A stretch of DNA of 48,324 nt from Alphaproteobacteria bacterium (lineage in GTDB: Bacteria; Pseudomonadota; Alphaproteobacteria; Caulobacterales; Parvularculaceae). Shown here piece after piece: positions 34,364 through 42,053 of this stretch. Under the pieces are notes generated by a model. That model was not told the origin of the DNA, searched no databases, and saw only the letters and a program-made list of their open reading frames with translations. The position numbers and the translations under genes are program-made. Where the stretch lies: positions 1 to 48,324 of the forward strand of contig WGLS01000016.1 in NCBI GenBank assembly GCA_016125455.1. Direction: 5' to 3'. Every line of letters starts with the position of its first letter. Position 1 is the stretch's first letter.

Positions 34364-35638
34364 ATGGCCACCCTCCATGTCATTGGCGCGGGTCTCGCCG
34401 GGCTTGCCGCCGCGGTCGGGGGAGTGGAGCGCGGGTTTCGCGTCCGCGTCTATGAAGGCGCGGGCCATGCGGGCGGCCGCTGTCGCACCTTTCACGACCG
34501 CACGCTCGATCGCGAGATCGACAATGGCAATCACCTCATCATGTCGGGGAACCGCTCGGCGCTGAACTTTCTCGAACGGATCGGCGTCAATGCGTCGGAC
34601 GTGCTGGTCGGGCCGGATCGGGCTGAGTATCCGTTCGTCGACGTGGCGACAGGCGCGCGATGGCGCGTCCGGATCAATGAAGGCTTCATTCCGTTCTGGG
34701 TTTTCGACGAACAATGGCGCGTGCCGAATACGCGCGTGATGGACTACCTGAAAGCCGCGAAGATCGCCCTCGCCGAGCCAGGCGACACGGTCAACGACGT
34801 TATTGATCGCAACAATCCTCTTTACAAGGCGTTTTGGGAGCCGCTGACGCTCGCGGTGCTGAATACCTCGACGGACCACGGTTCGGCGCGGCTTCTATGG
34901 TCGGTCATCCGCGAGACGTTCGCGCTCGGCGGGCAATCCTGCCGGCCGCTCACGGCGCGCACCGGCCTCGGCCACGCATTCATCGAACCGGCGGTAAACT
35001 GGCTCGAGGCCCGGGACGCAACCGTCAGCTTCAATACGATGATAAAGGAGCTCAAGTCGGACGGCGATCGCGTCACGGGCTTCAGTTCCGTGACCGAGGA
35101 CGTGGAACTGGGGCCGGAGGACCGGCTAATTCTCGCAGTTCCGCCGTCCCGGCTCAAATTGCTGCTGCCGGAGCTTGATCCGCCAGCGGATGACGCCTCG
35201 ATCCTCAATGTCCATTATCGCCTGCCTGGCCTTGCGCCTACGGACAAGCTTGGCCAGTCGCCTTTCATCGGCATGGTGTCGAGCGAGGGGCAGTGGGCGT
35301 TCGTGCGCGGCGATGTGGTCAGCCTGACCACCTCGGCAAGCCACAGGATCGGTCTTGACGAGACGCCCAACAAGGAGGCTGCTGACAATATCTGGGCCGA
35401 AACCCGGATCGCCCTCGGCCTCCCGGGCGACGCGACCTATGACGCAGTGCGGGTCATCCGCGAACGACGCGCGACGCTGGACCAAAGCCCCGCCGGGGTC
35501 GCCAAACGCCTAAAGCCGCGCCAGCGCTGGACGAACCTTGTCCTTGCTGGCGACCACACCGACACCGGCGTGCCGGCAACGATCGAGGGGTCGATCCGTT
35601 CGGGCGACCGGGCGGCTGCGATGGCGTTCGACAAATGA
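34364..35638 (+). CDS. hpnE: Hydroxysqualene dehydroxylase, HpnE
   Basis: HpnE is a flavin enzyme that reduces hydroxysqualene to squalene. The 424-residue amine-oxidase-fold protein starts with the FAD dinucleotide motif LHVIGAGLAGLAAAVGGVER, GAGHAGGRCRTFHD and NGNHLIMSGN. It shows PLTLAVLNTSTDHGSARLLW and ends with the FAD-contacting LVLAGDHTDTGVPATIEGSI. It follows the dioxygenase gene by 3 bases. The 111 bases to hpnG contain no gene. Confidence 0.94.
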   Translation: MATLHVIGAGLAGLAAAVGGVERGFRVRVYEGAGHAGGRCRTFHDRTLDREIDNGNHLIMSGNRSALNFLERIGVNASDVLVGPDRAEYPFVDVATGARWRVRINEGFIPFWVFDEQWRVPNTRVMDYLKAAKIALAEPGDTVNDVIDRNNPLYKAFWEPLTLAVLNTSTDHGSARLLWSVIRETFALGGQSCRPLTARTGLGHAFIEPAVNWLEARDATVSFNTMIKELKSDGDRVTGFSSVTEDVELGPEDRLILAVPPSRLKLLLPELDPPADDASILNVHYRLPGLAPTDKLGQSPFIGMVSSEGQWAFVRGDVVSLTTSASHRIGLDETPNKEAADNIWAETRIALGLPGDATYDAVRVIRERRATLDQSPAGVAKRLKPRQRWTNLVLAGDHTDTGVPATIEGSIRSGDRAAAMAFDK

Positions 35639-35749
35639 TCGAACGCGCCCGCGCGCCCCAAACGTCCGGTCGACCGCGGCGTGGACGGAACCGCGGCGCA
35701 ATGGCGGCGGGGAATCGTCCGGCAGGCAAGCAGCGTTAGGCTGGCATCC

Positions 35750-36478
35750 ATGGATGACTTTGTCGCCATCATCTGCGGACTGAAATCCGAAGGGGCGGTC
35801 GTGCGGTCGGCGCTGTCCGATGCCGGGCTCAACGAGAAGCGCTTCCGCATCGGCGTTTCCGGCGCGCGGGCTGCCGAGGCGCGGACAATTGCGGAACGGT
35901 ACGCATCGGACGGCGCGCGAGTCCTATTGTCCGTTGGCGTTTCCGGTGGTCTCGACCCGTCGCTTATGCCCGGCGACCTGATCGTGACCAGCGACGTTGT
36001 TCGCAACGGGGGCGACAGGATCGCGGTTCATGCCGGCTTTCAGAACAAGCTGACCGTCGCAGATTTTCAGATGCAAGAGGGCGGCGAGGAGGCCTGGCGC
36101 GCGGGGCCCATACTGGGCTCGGATGTCATCGTTCAGTCAGCTGACGAAAAGGCGCGACTGTTCGCAGAGACCGGTGCGCTCGCCGTCGATATGGAGAGCC
36201 ACGCCGTCGCCGAAATCGCAGCGGCCCGGGGGCTGTCATTTTTCGCGATCCGCAGCGTCGCTGATCCGTCGGACCGGGCGTTGCCAGCCGCCGCGATGGA
36301 CGCGGTCGCGCCGGACGGGTCGACGCGGGTCATCCGCACATTGATGAAAGCGGCGTCATCGCCGGCGCAGTTTCCTGCGCTAGTCCAACTGGGGCGCGAT
36401 TCCGGCGCTGCGTTGAAGCGGCTTCGCACGGCGCTGCCATCCCTTCTGGCCGTAGCCGGCGCCGCCAGCATGGAATGA
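35750..36478 (+). CDS. hpnG: Hopanoid purine nucleosidase/phosphorylase, HpnG
   Basis: HpnG removes adenine from adenosylhopane during bacteriohopanepolyol side-chain synthesis. The nucleoside-phosphorylase-fold product of 242 residues shows IICGLKSEGAVVRSALSD, ILLSVGVSGGLDPSLM-like VLLSVGVSGGLDPSLMPGDL, ALAVDMESHAVAEIAAARGL with the substrate-contacting Met-Glu, and FFAIRSVADPSDR. The ATG at 35750 matches the usual HpnG length; a frame from 35681 is longer. Operon with hpnC-D-E; its stop adjoins a bidirectional terminator. Confidence 0.9.
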   Translation: MDDFVAIICGLKSEGAVVRSALSDAGLNEKRFRIGVSGARAAEARTIAERYASDGARVLLSVGVSGGLDPSLMPGDLIVTSDVVRNGGDRIAVHAGFQNKLTVADFQMQEGGEEAWRAGPILGSDVIVQSADEKARLFAETGALAVDMESHAVAEIAAARGLSFFAIRSVADPSDRALPAAAMDAVAPDGSTRVIRTLMKAASSPAQFPALVQLGRDSGAALKRLRTALPSLLAVAGAASME

Positions 36479-36507
36479 AAAACGCCGGCCCTGGACGGAC
36501 CGGCGTT
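36476..36507. terminator. Bidirectional terminator between hpnG and hpnH
   Basis: AACGCCGG (36481-36488) and CCGGCGTT (36500-36507) form a perfect 8-bp stem with an 11-base loop. On the minus strand it is followed by TTTTT, so it is a strong intrinsic terminator for hpnH; on the plus strand the downstream run is only CTTGCGTT, weaker for hpnG. The hairpin begins 2 bases past the hpnG stop. Confidence 0.7.
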
Positions 36508-36534
36508 CTTGCGTTCTGACCGTCAGAGACCGGC

Positions 36535-37689
36535 TTACGCGGCGACTTCGGTGCCCTCCTTGCGCGCCTTCTTCTCGGCTTCGATTTTCGCCATTTCGTC
36601 CGCCACGATTTTTTCGTGGACGTCTTCCGCCGGCCGGGCGTTGGACAGGTCGATTTCCGGCGCCATCGGGCCTTCGGTGCGGATCTTGAAGATGTTCGGG
36701 AGCTTGAAGAGTTTCAGTGGGTTCTTCACCGCGTCCATCGCCGCCGTCGGCTCGTAGCCGCAGTGCGCCATGCAGTTCGAGCATTTCTCGTACTTGCCCG
36801 TGCCGTATTTTTCCCACTCGGTTGTCTCCATCAGTTCCCGGAACGATGAGACATAGCCTTCGCCGAGGAGGTAGCATGGCTTTTGCCAGCCGAATACGTT
36901 GCGCGTCGGCGAGCCCCATGGCGTGCACATGTATTCCTGATTGCCGGCGAGGAAATCGAGGAACAGCGTCGAGTGCGAAAGGTTCCACTTGCGCCCGCGT
37001 TCCTTCGCCAGCCGGAAGACATCGCGGAAGAGGTTCTTGGTCTTCTCACGCGACAAGAAATGTTCCTTGTCCTCAGCGCGCTCGTAGGCGTAGCCCGGCG
37101 AGATCGAGATGCCGACGCCGAGATCGGTCGCATAGTCGAGGTAGTCGGCCACCTGCACGGCCGTCATGTTGTCGAAGATCGTCGCGTTGACGTTGACCTG
37201 GAAGCCAGCCTCCTGGGCTTTCTTGATTGCCTCCACGGCGATCTTGAACGTGCCTTTCTGGTCGACCGCCTTGTCGTGTTCCTCCTCCAGGCCGTCGAGG
37301 TGGACGGAGAAGAAAAGAAACGGCGACGGCTTGAAAAGATGCAGCTTCTTTTCGAGCAGGAGGGCGTTCGTGCAGAGCGAAACGAACTTCTTGCGTTTCA
37401 CGATGCCTTCGACGATCTCGCCGATTTCCTTGTGGATGAGCGGCTCGCCGCCGGGCAGGGCGACGACTGGCGCGCCGCATTCATCGACCGCCTCGAGGCA
37501 CTCCTGAACCGTCAGGCGCTTGTTAAGGATCGGAGCGGGGTAATCGATCTTGCCGCACCCCGGACACGCGAGGTTGCATCGAAAGAGCGGTTCGAGGAAC
37601 AGCACGAGAGGATACTTCTTGCGGCCGAGCAGGGTTTGCTTGGCCACGTACGCGCCGACACGGACCTGTTGGTGCAGGGAAACCGACAT
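36535..37689 (-). CDS. hpnH: Adenosylhopane-forming radical SAM enzyme, HpnH
   Basis: HpnH attaches a 5'-deoxyadenosyl group to hopene, the first step of C35 hopanoid side-chain synthesis. The 384-residue product has the radical-SAM cysteine motif CNLACPGCGKIDYP (CxxxCxxC), PLVLFLEPLFRCNL before it, GGEPLIHKEIGEIVEG, and a C-terminal cysteine-containing CSNCMAHCGYEPTAAMD. The ATG is preceded by AAAGGGACGGAG within the 95-base gap after ispH, so ispH-hpnH probably form a unit. It converges on hpnG. Confidence 0.95.
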   Translation of the reverse strand: MSVSLHQQVRVGAYVAKQTLLGRKKYPLVLFLEPLFRCNLACPGCGKIDYPAPILNKRLTVQECLEAVDECGAPVVALPGGEPLIHKEIGEIVEGIVKRKKFVSLCTNALLLEKKLHLFKPSPFLFFSVHLDGLEEEHDKAVDQKGTFKIAVEAIKKAQEAGFQVNVNATIFDNMTAVQVADYLDYATDLGVGISISPGYAYERAEDKEHFLSREKTKNLFRDVFRLAKERGRKWNLSHSTLFLDFLAGNQEYMCTPWGSPTRNVFGWQKPCYLLGEGYVSSFRELMETTEWEKYGTGKYEKCSNCMAHCGYEPTAAMDAVKNPLKLFKLPNIFKIRTEGPMAPEIDLSNARPAEDVHEKIVADEMAKIEAEKKARKEGTEVAA

Positions 37690-37784
37690 TCGCTCTACTC
37701 CGTCCCTTTAAGCTCTATCTGGCATTACGGCGTTCGAACCGCGTCCGATCGCCCGTCGCCAGGAATTTCCAGATCGCGCCGCGG

Positions 37785-38855
37785 TCAATCGATCGCCCAG
37801 GCTTCCGCGGCTTCCTTCGGGCGCGGCACCTCGGCAAGCTCCGGCGGGAGCTTGAAGTGCACGTTTTCCTCAACCCCATCGAGGGTTCTGACTGATACGG
37901 CCCGGTATTGGCGCAGGCGCTCGATCGTTTCCCGCACCAGCTTTTCCGGCGCGGACGCCCCGGCGGTCAGCCCGACGCGGTTCACGCCGTCGAGCCATGC
38001 CGGAACGAGGTCATCGGCGTTTTGAATCAGGTAGCTCGGCAGCCCGAAATTCTCGCCGATTTCACGCAGCCTGTTGGAATTCGACGAGTTGTGGGCCCCC
38101 ACGACCAGCAGGAGATCCACTTGCTTGGACATTTCGATGACCGCGGTTTGGCGGTTCTGGGTCGCGTAGCAGATGTCACGGGTATCGGGGCCGATGATGT
38201 TCGGATACCGGACCCGCAGTGCAGCAATAACGTCTTTCGTGTCATTCACCGACAGCGTTGTCTGGGTGACGAACGCGACCTGATTCGGATCGCGGACTTC
38301 AAGCGAGTCGACTTCGTCCGGCTCTGAAATCACGTGAACGACGCCAGGAATTTGCCCCAGCGTGCCTTCAACTTCCGGATGGCCGAGGTGGCCAATCAGC
38401 ACGATGTCGTAGCCCCGTTCGGCGTACCGGCGGCCTTCCTTGTGAACCTTCGTCACGAGCGGACAGGTTGCGTCGATCACATCGAGCTGCCGCAGTTCAG
38501 CGCTATTCTCGACTTTCTGGGCGACGCCGTGGGCGGAAAATACCGTCACGGCGCCTTCGGGGATTTCATCGACTTCCTCGACGAAAACCGCCCCGCGCGC
38601 CTTGAGCGTGTCAACGACGTGTTTGTTGTGGACGATTTCGTGCCGGACGTAGACCGGCGCGCCGTACTTCGCGAGCGCCCGCTCCACGATATCGATCGCC
38701 CGTTCGACCCCGGCGCAGAATCCTCTCGGCTGGGCCAGCAGCACCTCAAGCGGCATCATCGAGACGCCGGCTTTAGGGTCGCCAGCGCCATCGTCGCCCG
38801 CAACCGGATCGATCGTCGCGGCATCGCGTTCCTGTCCTGCCGTCATCGCCCGCAT
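37785..38855 (-). CDS. ispH: 4-hydroxy-3-methylbut-2-enyl diphosphate reductase
   Basis: IspH makes IPP and DMAPP in the last step of the methylerythritol-phosphate pathway, using a [4Fe-4S] cluster. Three cluster cysteines are visible: [32 protein letters not shown] and [14 protein letters not shown]. The substrate loop [16 protein letters not shown] and [12 protein letters not shown] are intact. The frame from 38855 has 356 residues with a ~33-residue polar head; ATG at 38846 has better Shine-Dalgarno spacing. It lies 95 bases upstream of hpnH on the same strand and supplies precursors to the hopanoid route. Confidence 0.95.
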   Translation of the reverse strand: MRAMTAGQERDAATIDPVAGDDGAGDPKAGVSMMPLEVLLAQPRGFCAGVERAIDIVERALAKYGAPVYVRHEIVHNKHVVDTLKARGAVFVEEVDEIPEGAVTVFSAHGVAQKVENSAELRQLDVIDATCPLVTKVHKEGRRYAERGYDIVLIGHLGHPEVEGTLGQIPGVVHVISEPDEVDSLEVRDPNQVAFVTQTTLSVNDTKDVIAALRVRYPNIIGPDTRDICYATQNRQTAVIEMSKQVDLLLVVGAHNSSNSNRLREIGENFGLPSYLIQNADDLVPAWLDGVNRVGLTAGASAPEKLVRETIERLRQYRAVSVRTLDGVEENVHFKLPPELAEVPRPKEAAEAWAID

Positions 38856-39186
38856 CCTTGTGCCTGGCCGCTCCCGGGTGCGGGAGAGGCTTCACGGTCC
38901 TGAGTATTTCATTCAACGTTCGGTCCGCAACCGCGGATGAGCCCCGCCTTCGCGGAAATGCGATGCGCGCCTCAGGTGTTGCGCGAATTCCATATCCCCG
39001 CCCTCGATCCTGTTCTTACCGCGAGTTTTGCCGCAGTGCAAAATAATCGATCCGACCCCTGGCATACATGAATGGCGCCGGCGTTTCGCCTGATCGAACC
39101 ATCGGCCCGCCGTAAGCGCATAGCCATCGCCCGTCCCGTCGGGTTAGCGTCCGGCAGTCTTATTAGCGGGTCAGATGGAGGGGCAA
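38856..39186. other. Intergenic region between ispH and the DnaJ-zinc-finger gene
   Basis: 331 bases with divergent genes on either side. I see no ORF with coding character, no strong hairpin and no consensus promoter. An AT-rich patch at about 39038-39055 and a mixed GC-rich stretch are all that stand out. It must hold promoters for both neighbours. Confidence 0.4.
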
Positions 39187-39894
39187 ATGTGGGGAATCAA
39201 GAAATTCGGGAGCGAAAGCCGCGCCGTGGCAGCGGAATTCGCGTGGCCGGCGGAGGCGATCCTGTCACAGCTCAGGGGCCGCTATGGCAAGGTCGAGCAC
39301 CTCGGGACAGAACGTGACGCCGCGATCTACGGCGTTGAGGAGGCTGGCGTCCGGTTTGCGATCGTGCTCATCCGGATTGCCGGTCGCGCGGACATGGTTG
39401 GGGAAATCGGCTTCGTTGCGCGCTTCCAGGGCTATTCGCTGACCGACGCGGCCGCGGAATCCCTGAACCGGAACCTTCATATCAGTTTCTTCGCCTTCGA
39501 CGGCCCAGACGACGCCTATCTGGTTGGCGGGGTCACGCCGGCTGGCGAGTTCAGGGAAGGCGTATTCGGTCTGCTCCTCGATGCCTGGCGTCGGGACCTT
39601 GCGGTTACGCTCTATGCCCTCACAGGCGATGAAGCGGCGGCGACGTCGTTTCCCGGCGCGTCTCTCGAAGCTGTCCGGTCATTCACGCTCAATTCGCCAA
39701 AGGCCGGCGGCGCTGACCGGTCAGGCTCCACGGCCGCCAGATTTCTTGGCGCGCGGGCCGGCGCAATAGCCACATGCAAGTCATGCGACGGGCGAGGCCG
39801 GATTGGCATGGTCGCCCGCTCATGCGACGCCTGCGGGGGATTTGGACTTGCGTTCAATGCCGGTGAAGGCGAGGAGGGTGCCCGTCGACGCTGA
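39187..39894 (+). CDS. Hypothetical protein with YbjN-like body and C-terminal DnaJ-type zinc finger
   Basis: The product is 235 residues from the ATG at 39187 (GGAGGGG upstream; an ATG at 39175 adds four residues). The N-terminal ~170 residues are alpha/beta (IAGRADMVGEIGFVARFQGY, SLTDAAAESLNRNLHISFFA, FREGVFGLLLDAWRRDLAVT), a pattern resembling YbjN/sensory-domain proteins. The C-terminus carries two CxxCxGxG motifs, CKSCDGRGRIG and CDACGGFGL, half of the four-repeat DnaJ zinc-finger set, enough for one zinc. Role unknown; a chaperone or metal-binding adaptor is possible. A small ORF and ispA follow. Confidence 0.7.
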   Translation: MWGIKKFGSESRAVAAEFAWPAEAILSQLRGRYGKVEHLGTERDAAIYGVEEAGVRFAIVLIRIAGRADMVGEIGFVARFQGYSLTDAAAESLNRNLHISFFAFDGPDDAYLVGGVTPAGEFREGVFGLLLDAWRRDLAVTLYALTGDEAAATSFPGASLEAVRSFTLNSPKAGGADRSGSTAARFLGARAGAIATCKSCDGRGRIGMVARSCDACGGFGLAFNAGEGEEGARRR

Positions 39895-40009
39895 TGGGAA
39901 GACGTTTCTCCGCCAGCAGAAAAAACAGGCGCAAGAATTTGCGGCGGCGCCCACGGGCGAAGGTCGCGGGACGAAACAGCGCCGGCATAAGCGTCGGCGA
40001 GCGAAATGA
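39857..40009 (+). CDS. Small basic protein upstream of ispA
   Basis: The 50-residue ORF starts at an ATG inside the zinc-finger gene's 3' end and reads MPVKARRVPVDADGKTFLRQ, then a lysine/arginine-rich tail (KQRRHKRRRAK). It has no recognisable domain. In many Alphaproteobacteria ispA is preceded by xseB (exonuclease VII small subunit); this ORF does not resemble XseB. Coding status is uncertain. Confidence 0.35.
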   Translation: MPVKARRVPVDADGKTFLRQQKKQAQEFAAAPTGEGRGTKQRRHKRRRAK

Positions 40010-40033
40010 GGGGCCGCCTCGAAGACAGGCGGA

Positions 40034-40936
40034 ATGACGGGCGGCATGACGGGCGGGTTCGAAGCGAAAATCACTGAAACGGCGGGGCTCGTGGAGGCCG
40101 CGTTAGATGCGTTCCTGCCGCGCAGCGACGGACCGCTCGGCCGTGTCACGGACGCCATGCGCCATAGCGCGCTGGCCGGCGGCAAGCGCCTGCGGCCGTT
40201 CCTCACGATCGCGGCGGCGGACATTTTCGGGGCGCCGCGCGACCGCTCGGTCCGCGTCGGCTGCGCCCTTGAAATGGTGCATTGCTACAGCCTTGTTCAC
40301 GACGACCTGCCGGCGATGGACGACGCGGACCTGCGCCGCGGACGGCCGTCGGTGCACAAAGCCTTCGACGACGCCACGGCGATTCTTGCCGGGGACGCCT
40401 TGCTGACCCAGGCGTTCGAAGTTCTCGCCGACCCCGCTACTCACCCGGACGCTTCCGTTCGGTGCAGGCTGATTGCGGACCTCGCGCAGGCGTCCGGCAA
40501 GATTGGCATGGTCGGCGGCCAGATGATTGATATCTATGCGGAACAAAAAGCCTTCGATCTTCACGGGATCGAGGAACTGCAACGGTTAAAGACCGGCGCA
40601 TTGATCCGATGCGCGACAACATCCGGCGGCGTCGTTGGCGAAGCGTCCAGCGAGGAAATTGCCGCGCTCGAGGCCTACGCCGAGGACCTTGGGCTCGCGT
40701 TCCAGATTGTCGATGACCTCCTCGATGCATTTGGCGCCGCTGAGGACCTTGGCAAGCCCGTTGGCCAGGATGCCGATATGGACAAGGCGACGTTCGTGAA
40801 GTTGCTCGGCGCCGACGGCGCGCGCCAAAAAGCCCGGGAACTTGTTGATCGCGCAAAGGACCGTCTTTCCCGCTTTGGCGAGGCCGCCGGGCCGCTCGCG
40901 GGAGCCGCTGATTTTGTGTTCGTGCGCAAGAATTAG
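40034..40936 (+). CDS. ispA: Farnesyl diphosphate synthase
   Basis: IspA adds two IPP units to DMAPP to form farnesyl diphosphate for squalene/hopanoids, ubiquinone and undecaprenyl-P. The 300-residue product has GGKRLRPFLTIA, the first aspartate-rich motif LVHDDLPAMDDADLRRGRPS, KTGALIRCATTSGGVVGE and the second, QIVDDLLDAFGAAEDLGKPV, followed by GQDADMDKATFVKLLGADGA. This chain-length-restricting form is the short-chain FPP type. Start ATG at 40034 (alternative 40046), with a weak Shine-Dalgarno. It supplies HpnD. Confidence 0.94.
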   Translation: MTGGMTGGFEAKITETAGLVEAALDAFLPRSDGPLGRVTDAMRHSALAGGKRLRPFLTIAAADIFGAPRDRSVRVGCALEMVHCYSLVHDDLPAMDDADLRRGRPSVHKAFDDATAILAGDALLTQAFEVLADPATHPDASVRCRLIADLAQASGKIGMVGGQMIDIYAEQKAFDLHGIEELQRLKTGALIRCATTSGGVVGEASSEEIAALEAYAEDLGLAFQIVDDLLDAFGAAEDLGKPVGQDADMDKATFVKLLGADGARQKARELVDRAKDRLSRFGEAAGPLAGAADFVFVRKN

Positions 40937-40974
40937 GCAAGGGCGCCTGACCGCGCGATTTCAAGGAGCCGGAA

Positions 40975-41373
40975 ATGGATATTCGCTCTATGTTCCCCGA
41001 AAAAATGGTCGCAACCGCGGACGCGCTCGCGACGCATTGCCGCGAGGGAACCACCGATATGGCGCTGGAAAAACTGTATGCGGACGATTGCGTCTCGGTC
41101 GAGGCCGCCCTCGGACCGGGCCAGGCAAGCCGCGAAACAGTCGGCCGCGATGGGATAAAGAGCAAGCATGAGTGGTGGTACAGCCAGCATGAGATCCATG
41201 ACCAGAAAGTCGAAGGGCCTTACCTGCACGGCGATGACAAGTTCGGGCTCATCTTCGAGATCGATGTGACAAACAAGGAAATGGGCATGCGCATGCAGAT
41301 GCGCGAGTTCGGCCTCTATCAGGTCGATGCCGCCGGAAAGATCACTCGCGAAGAGTTCTTCTACATCGCCTAG
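40975..41373 (+). CDS. SnoaL-like/NTF2-fold protein
   Basis: The product is 132 residues. The pattern of a helix pair (FPEKMVATADALATHCREGT), then VSVEAALGPGQASRETVGRD, WWYSQHEIHDQKVEGPYLHG and EIDVTNKEMGMRMQMREFGL, fits the cone-shaped NTF2-like fold used for small-molecule binding or as polyketide-cyclase-type enzymes. Similar short proteins of unknown function are common in Alphaproteobacteria. GGAG precedes the ATG. It follows ispA by 38 bases. Confidence 0.7.
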   Translation: MDIRSMFPEKMVATADALATHCREGTTDMALEKLYADDCVSVEAALGPGQASRETVGRDGIKSKHEWWYSQHEIHDQKVEGPYLHGDDKFGLIFEIDVTNKEMGMRMQMREFGLYQVDAAGKITREEFFYIA

Positions 41374-41472
41374 CCGCTCAGTGGCGGGCCCGCCTCAGCC
41401 AGCGTCGCCGGGCCAGAACCGGACGCGCACCCGGCGCGTATGCGGTGAGAAGCAAAAGAAGGCGCCCGTCAA

Positions 41473-42051
41473 ATGCGTATTTTCGCCGTCATTGCCGTCG
41501 CTGTCGCCGCCCTGTCCGCGCCTCCCGCCTGGGCTGAGAATTCCGTCCATGCGTCGGACAACGCTTACGCCTTTGAATTCACGGCGATCGACGGCGGCGC
41601 ACTTAGTCTTGCCGACTATCGCGGGAGGGCCATGCTCATCGTGAACACCGCCTCTCTATGCGGGTTCACTGACCAGTATAACGGCCTTCAGACGCTCTAT
41701 GAGCAGTATGCGGATCAGGGTTTCGTGGTGATCGGCGTGCCGTCAAACGATTTCGGCGGCCAGGAGCCGGGCAAGGCATCAGAAATCAAGTCTTTCTGCG
41801 AAACGAATTTCAATATCCGGTTTCCCCTCGCAGACAAGACCGCCGTTTCAGGCCAGGACGCGCATCCTTTCTACGTGTGGGCGGCATCCCGCCTCGGGAA
41901 AAACGCCGCGCCCAAATGGAACTTCCACAAATACCTGATCGACCGCGACGGCGACATTGCGGCGTCGTTCCCGTCGGCGGTCGATCCATTGTCGCCGAAG
42001 ATCGCCGCAGCGGTTCAGGCGGCGCTCGTTGGTCGCGAAAGCGTCGACTAG
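41473..42051 (+). CDS. Exported glutathione peroxidase-like protein
   Basis: A thiol peroxidase of 192 residues with a signal peptide (FAVIAVAVAALSAPPAWA, cleavage after AWA). The peroxidatic Cys is at 63 in IVNTASLCGFTDQYNGLQTL. The catalytic-tetrad context is present in VPSNDFGGQEPGKASEIKSF and the late KWNFHKYLIDRDG (Trp and Asn). Bacterial members use thioredoxin rather than glutathione as donor; a periplasmic version would guard lipids, including hopanoids or the outer membrane, but that is inference. It converges on the DUF1501 gene. Confidence 0.9.
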   Translation: MRIFAVIAVAVAALSAPPAWAENSVHASDNAYAFEFTAIDGGALSLADYRGRAMLIVNTASLCGFTDQYNGLQTLYEQYADQGFVVIGVPSNDFGGQEPGKASEIKSFCETNFNIRFPLADKTAVSGQDAHPFYVWAASRLGKNAAPKWNFHKYLIDRDGDIAASFPSAVDPLSPKIAAAVQAALVGRESVD

Positions 42052-42053
42052 CC

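Noticed and set aside
37725-37760. TTCGAACC-containing stretch as a tRNA
   Set aside because: GTTCGAACC occurs at about 37731 but there is no acceptor, D- or anticodon stem around it.
39857-40009. xseB before ispA
   Set aside because: The small basic ORF has no exonuclease VII small-subunit pattern.
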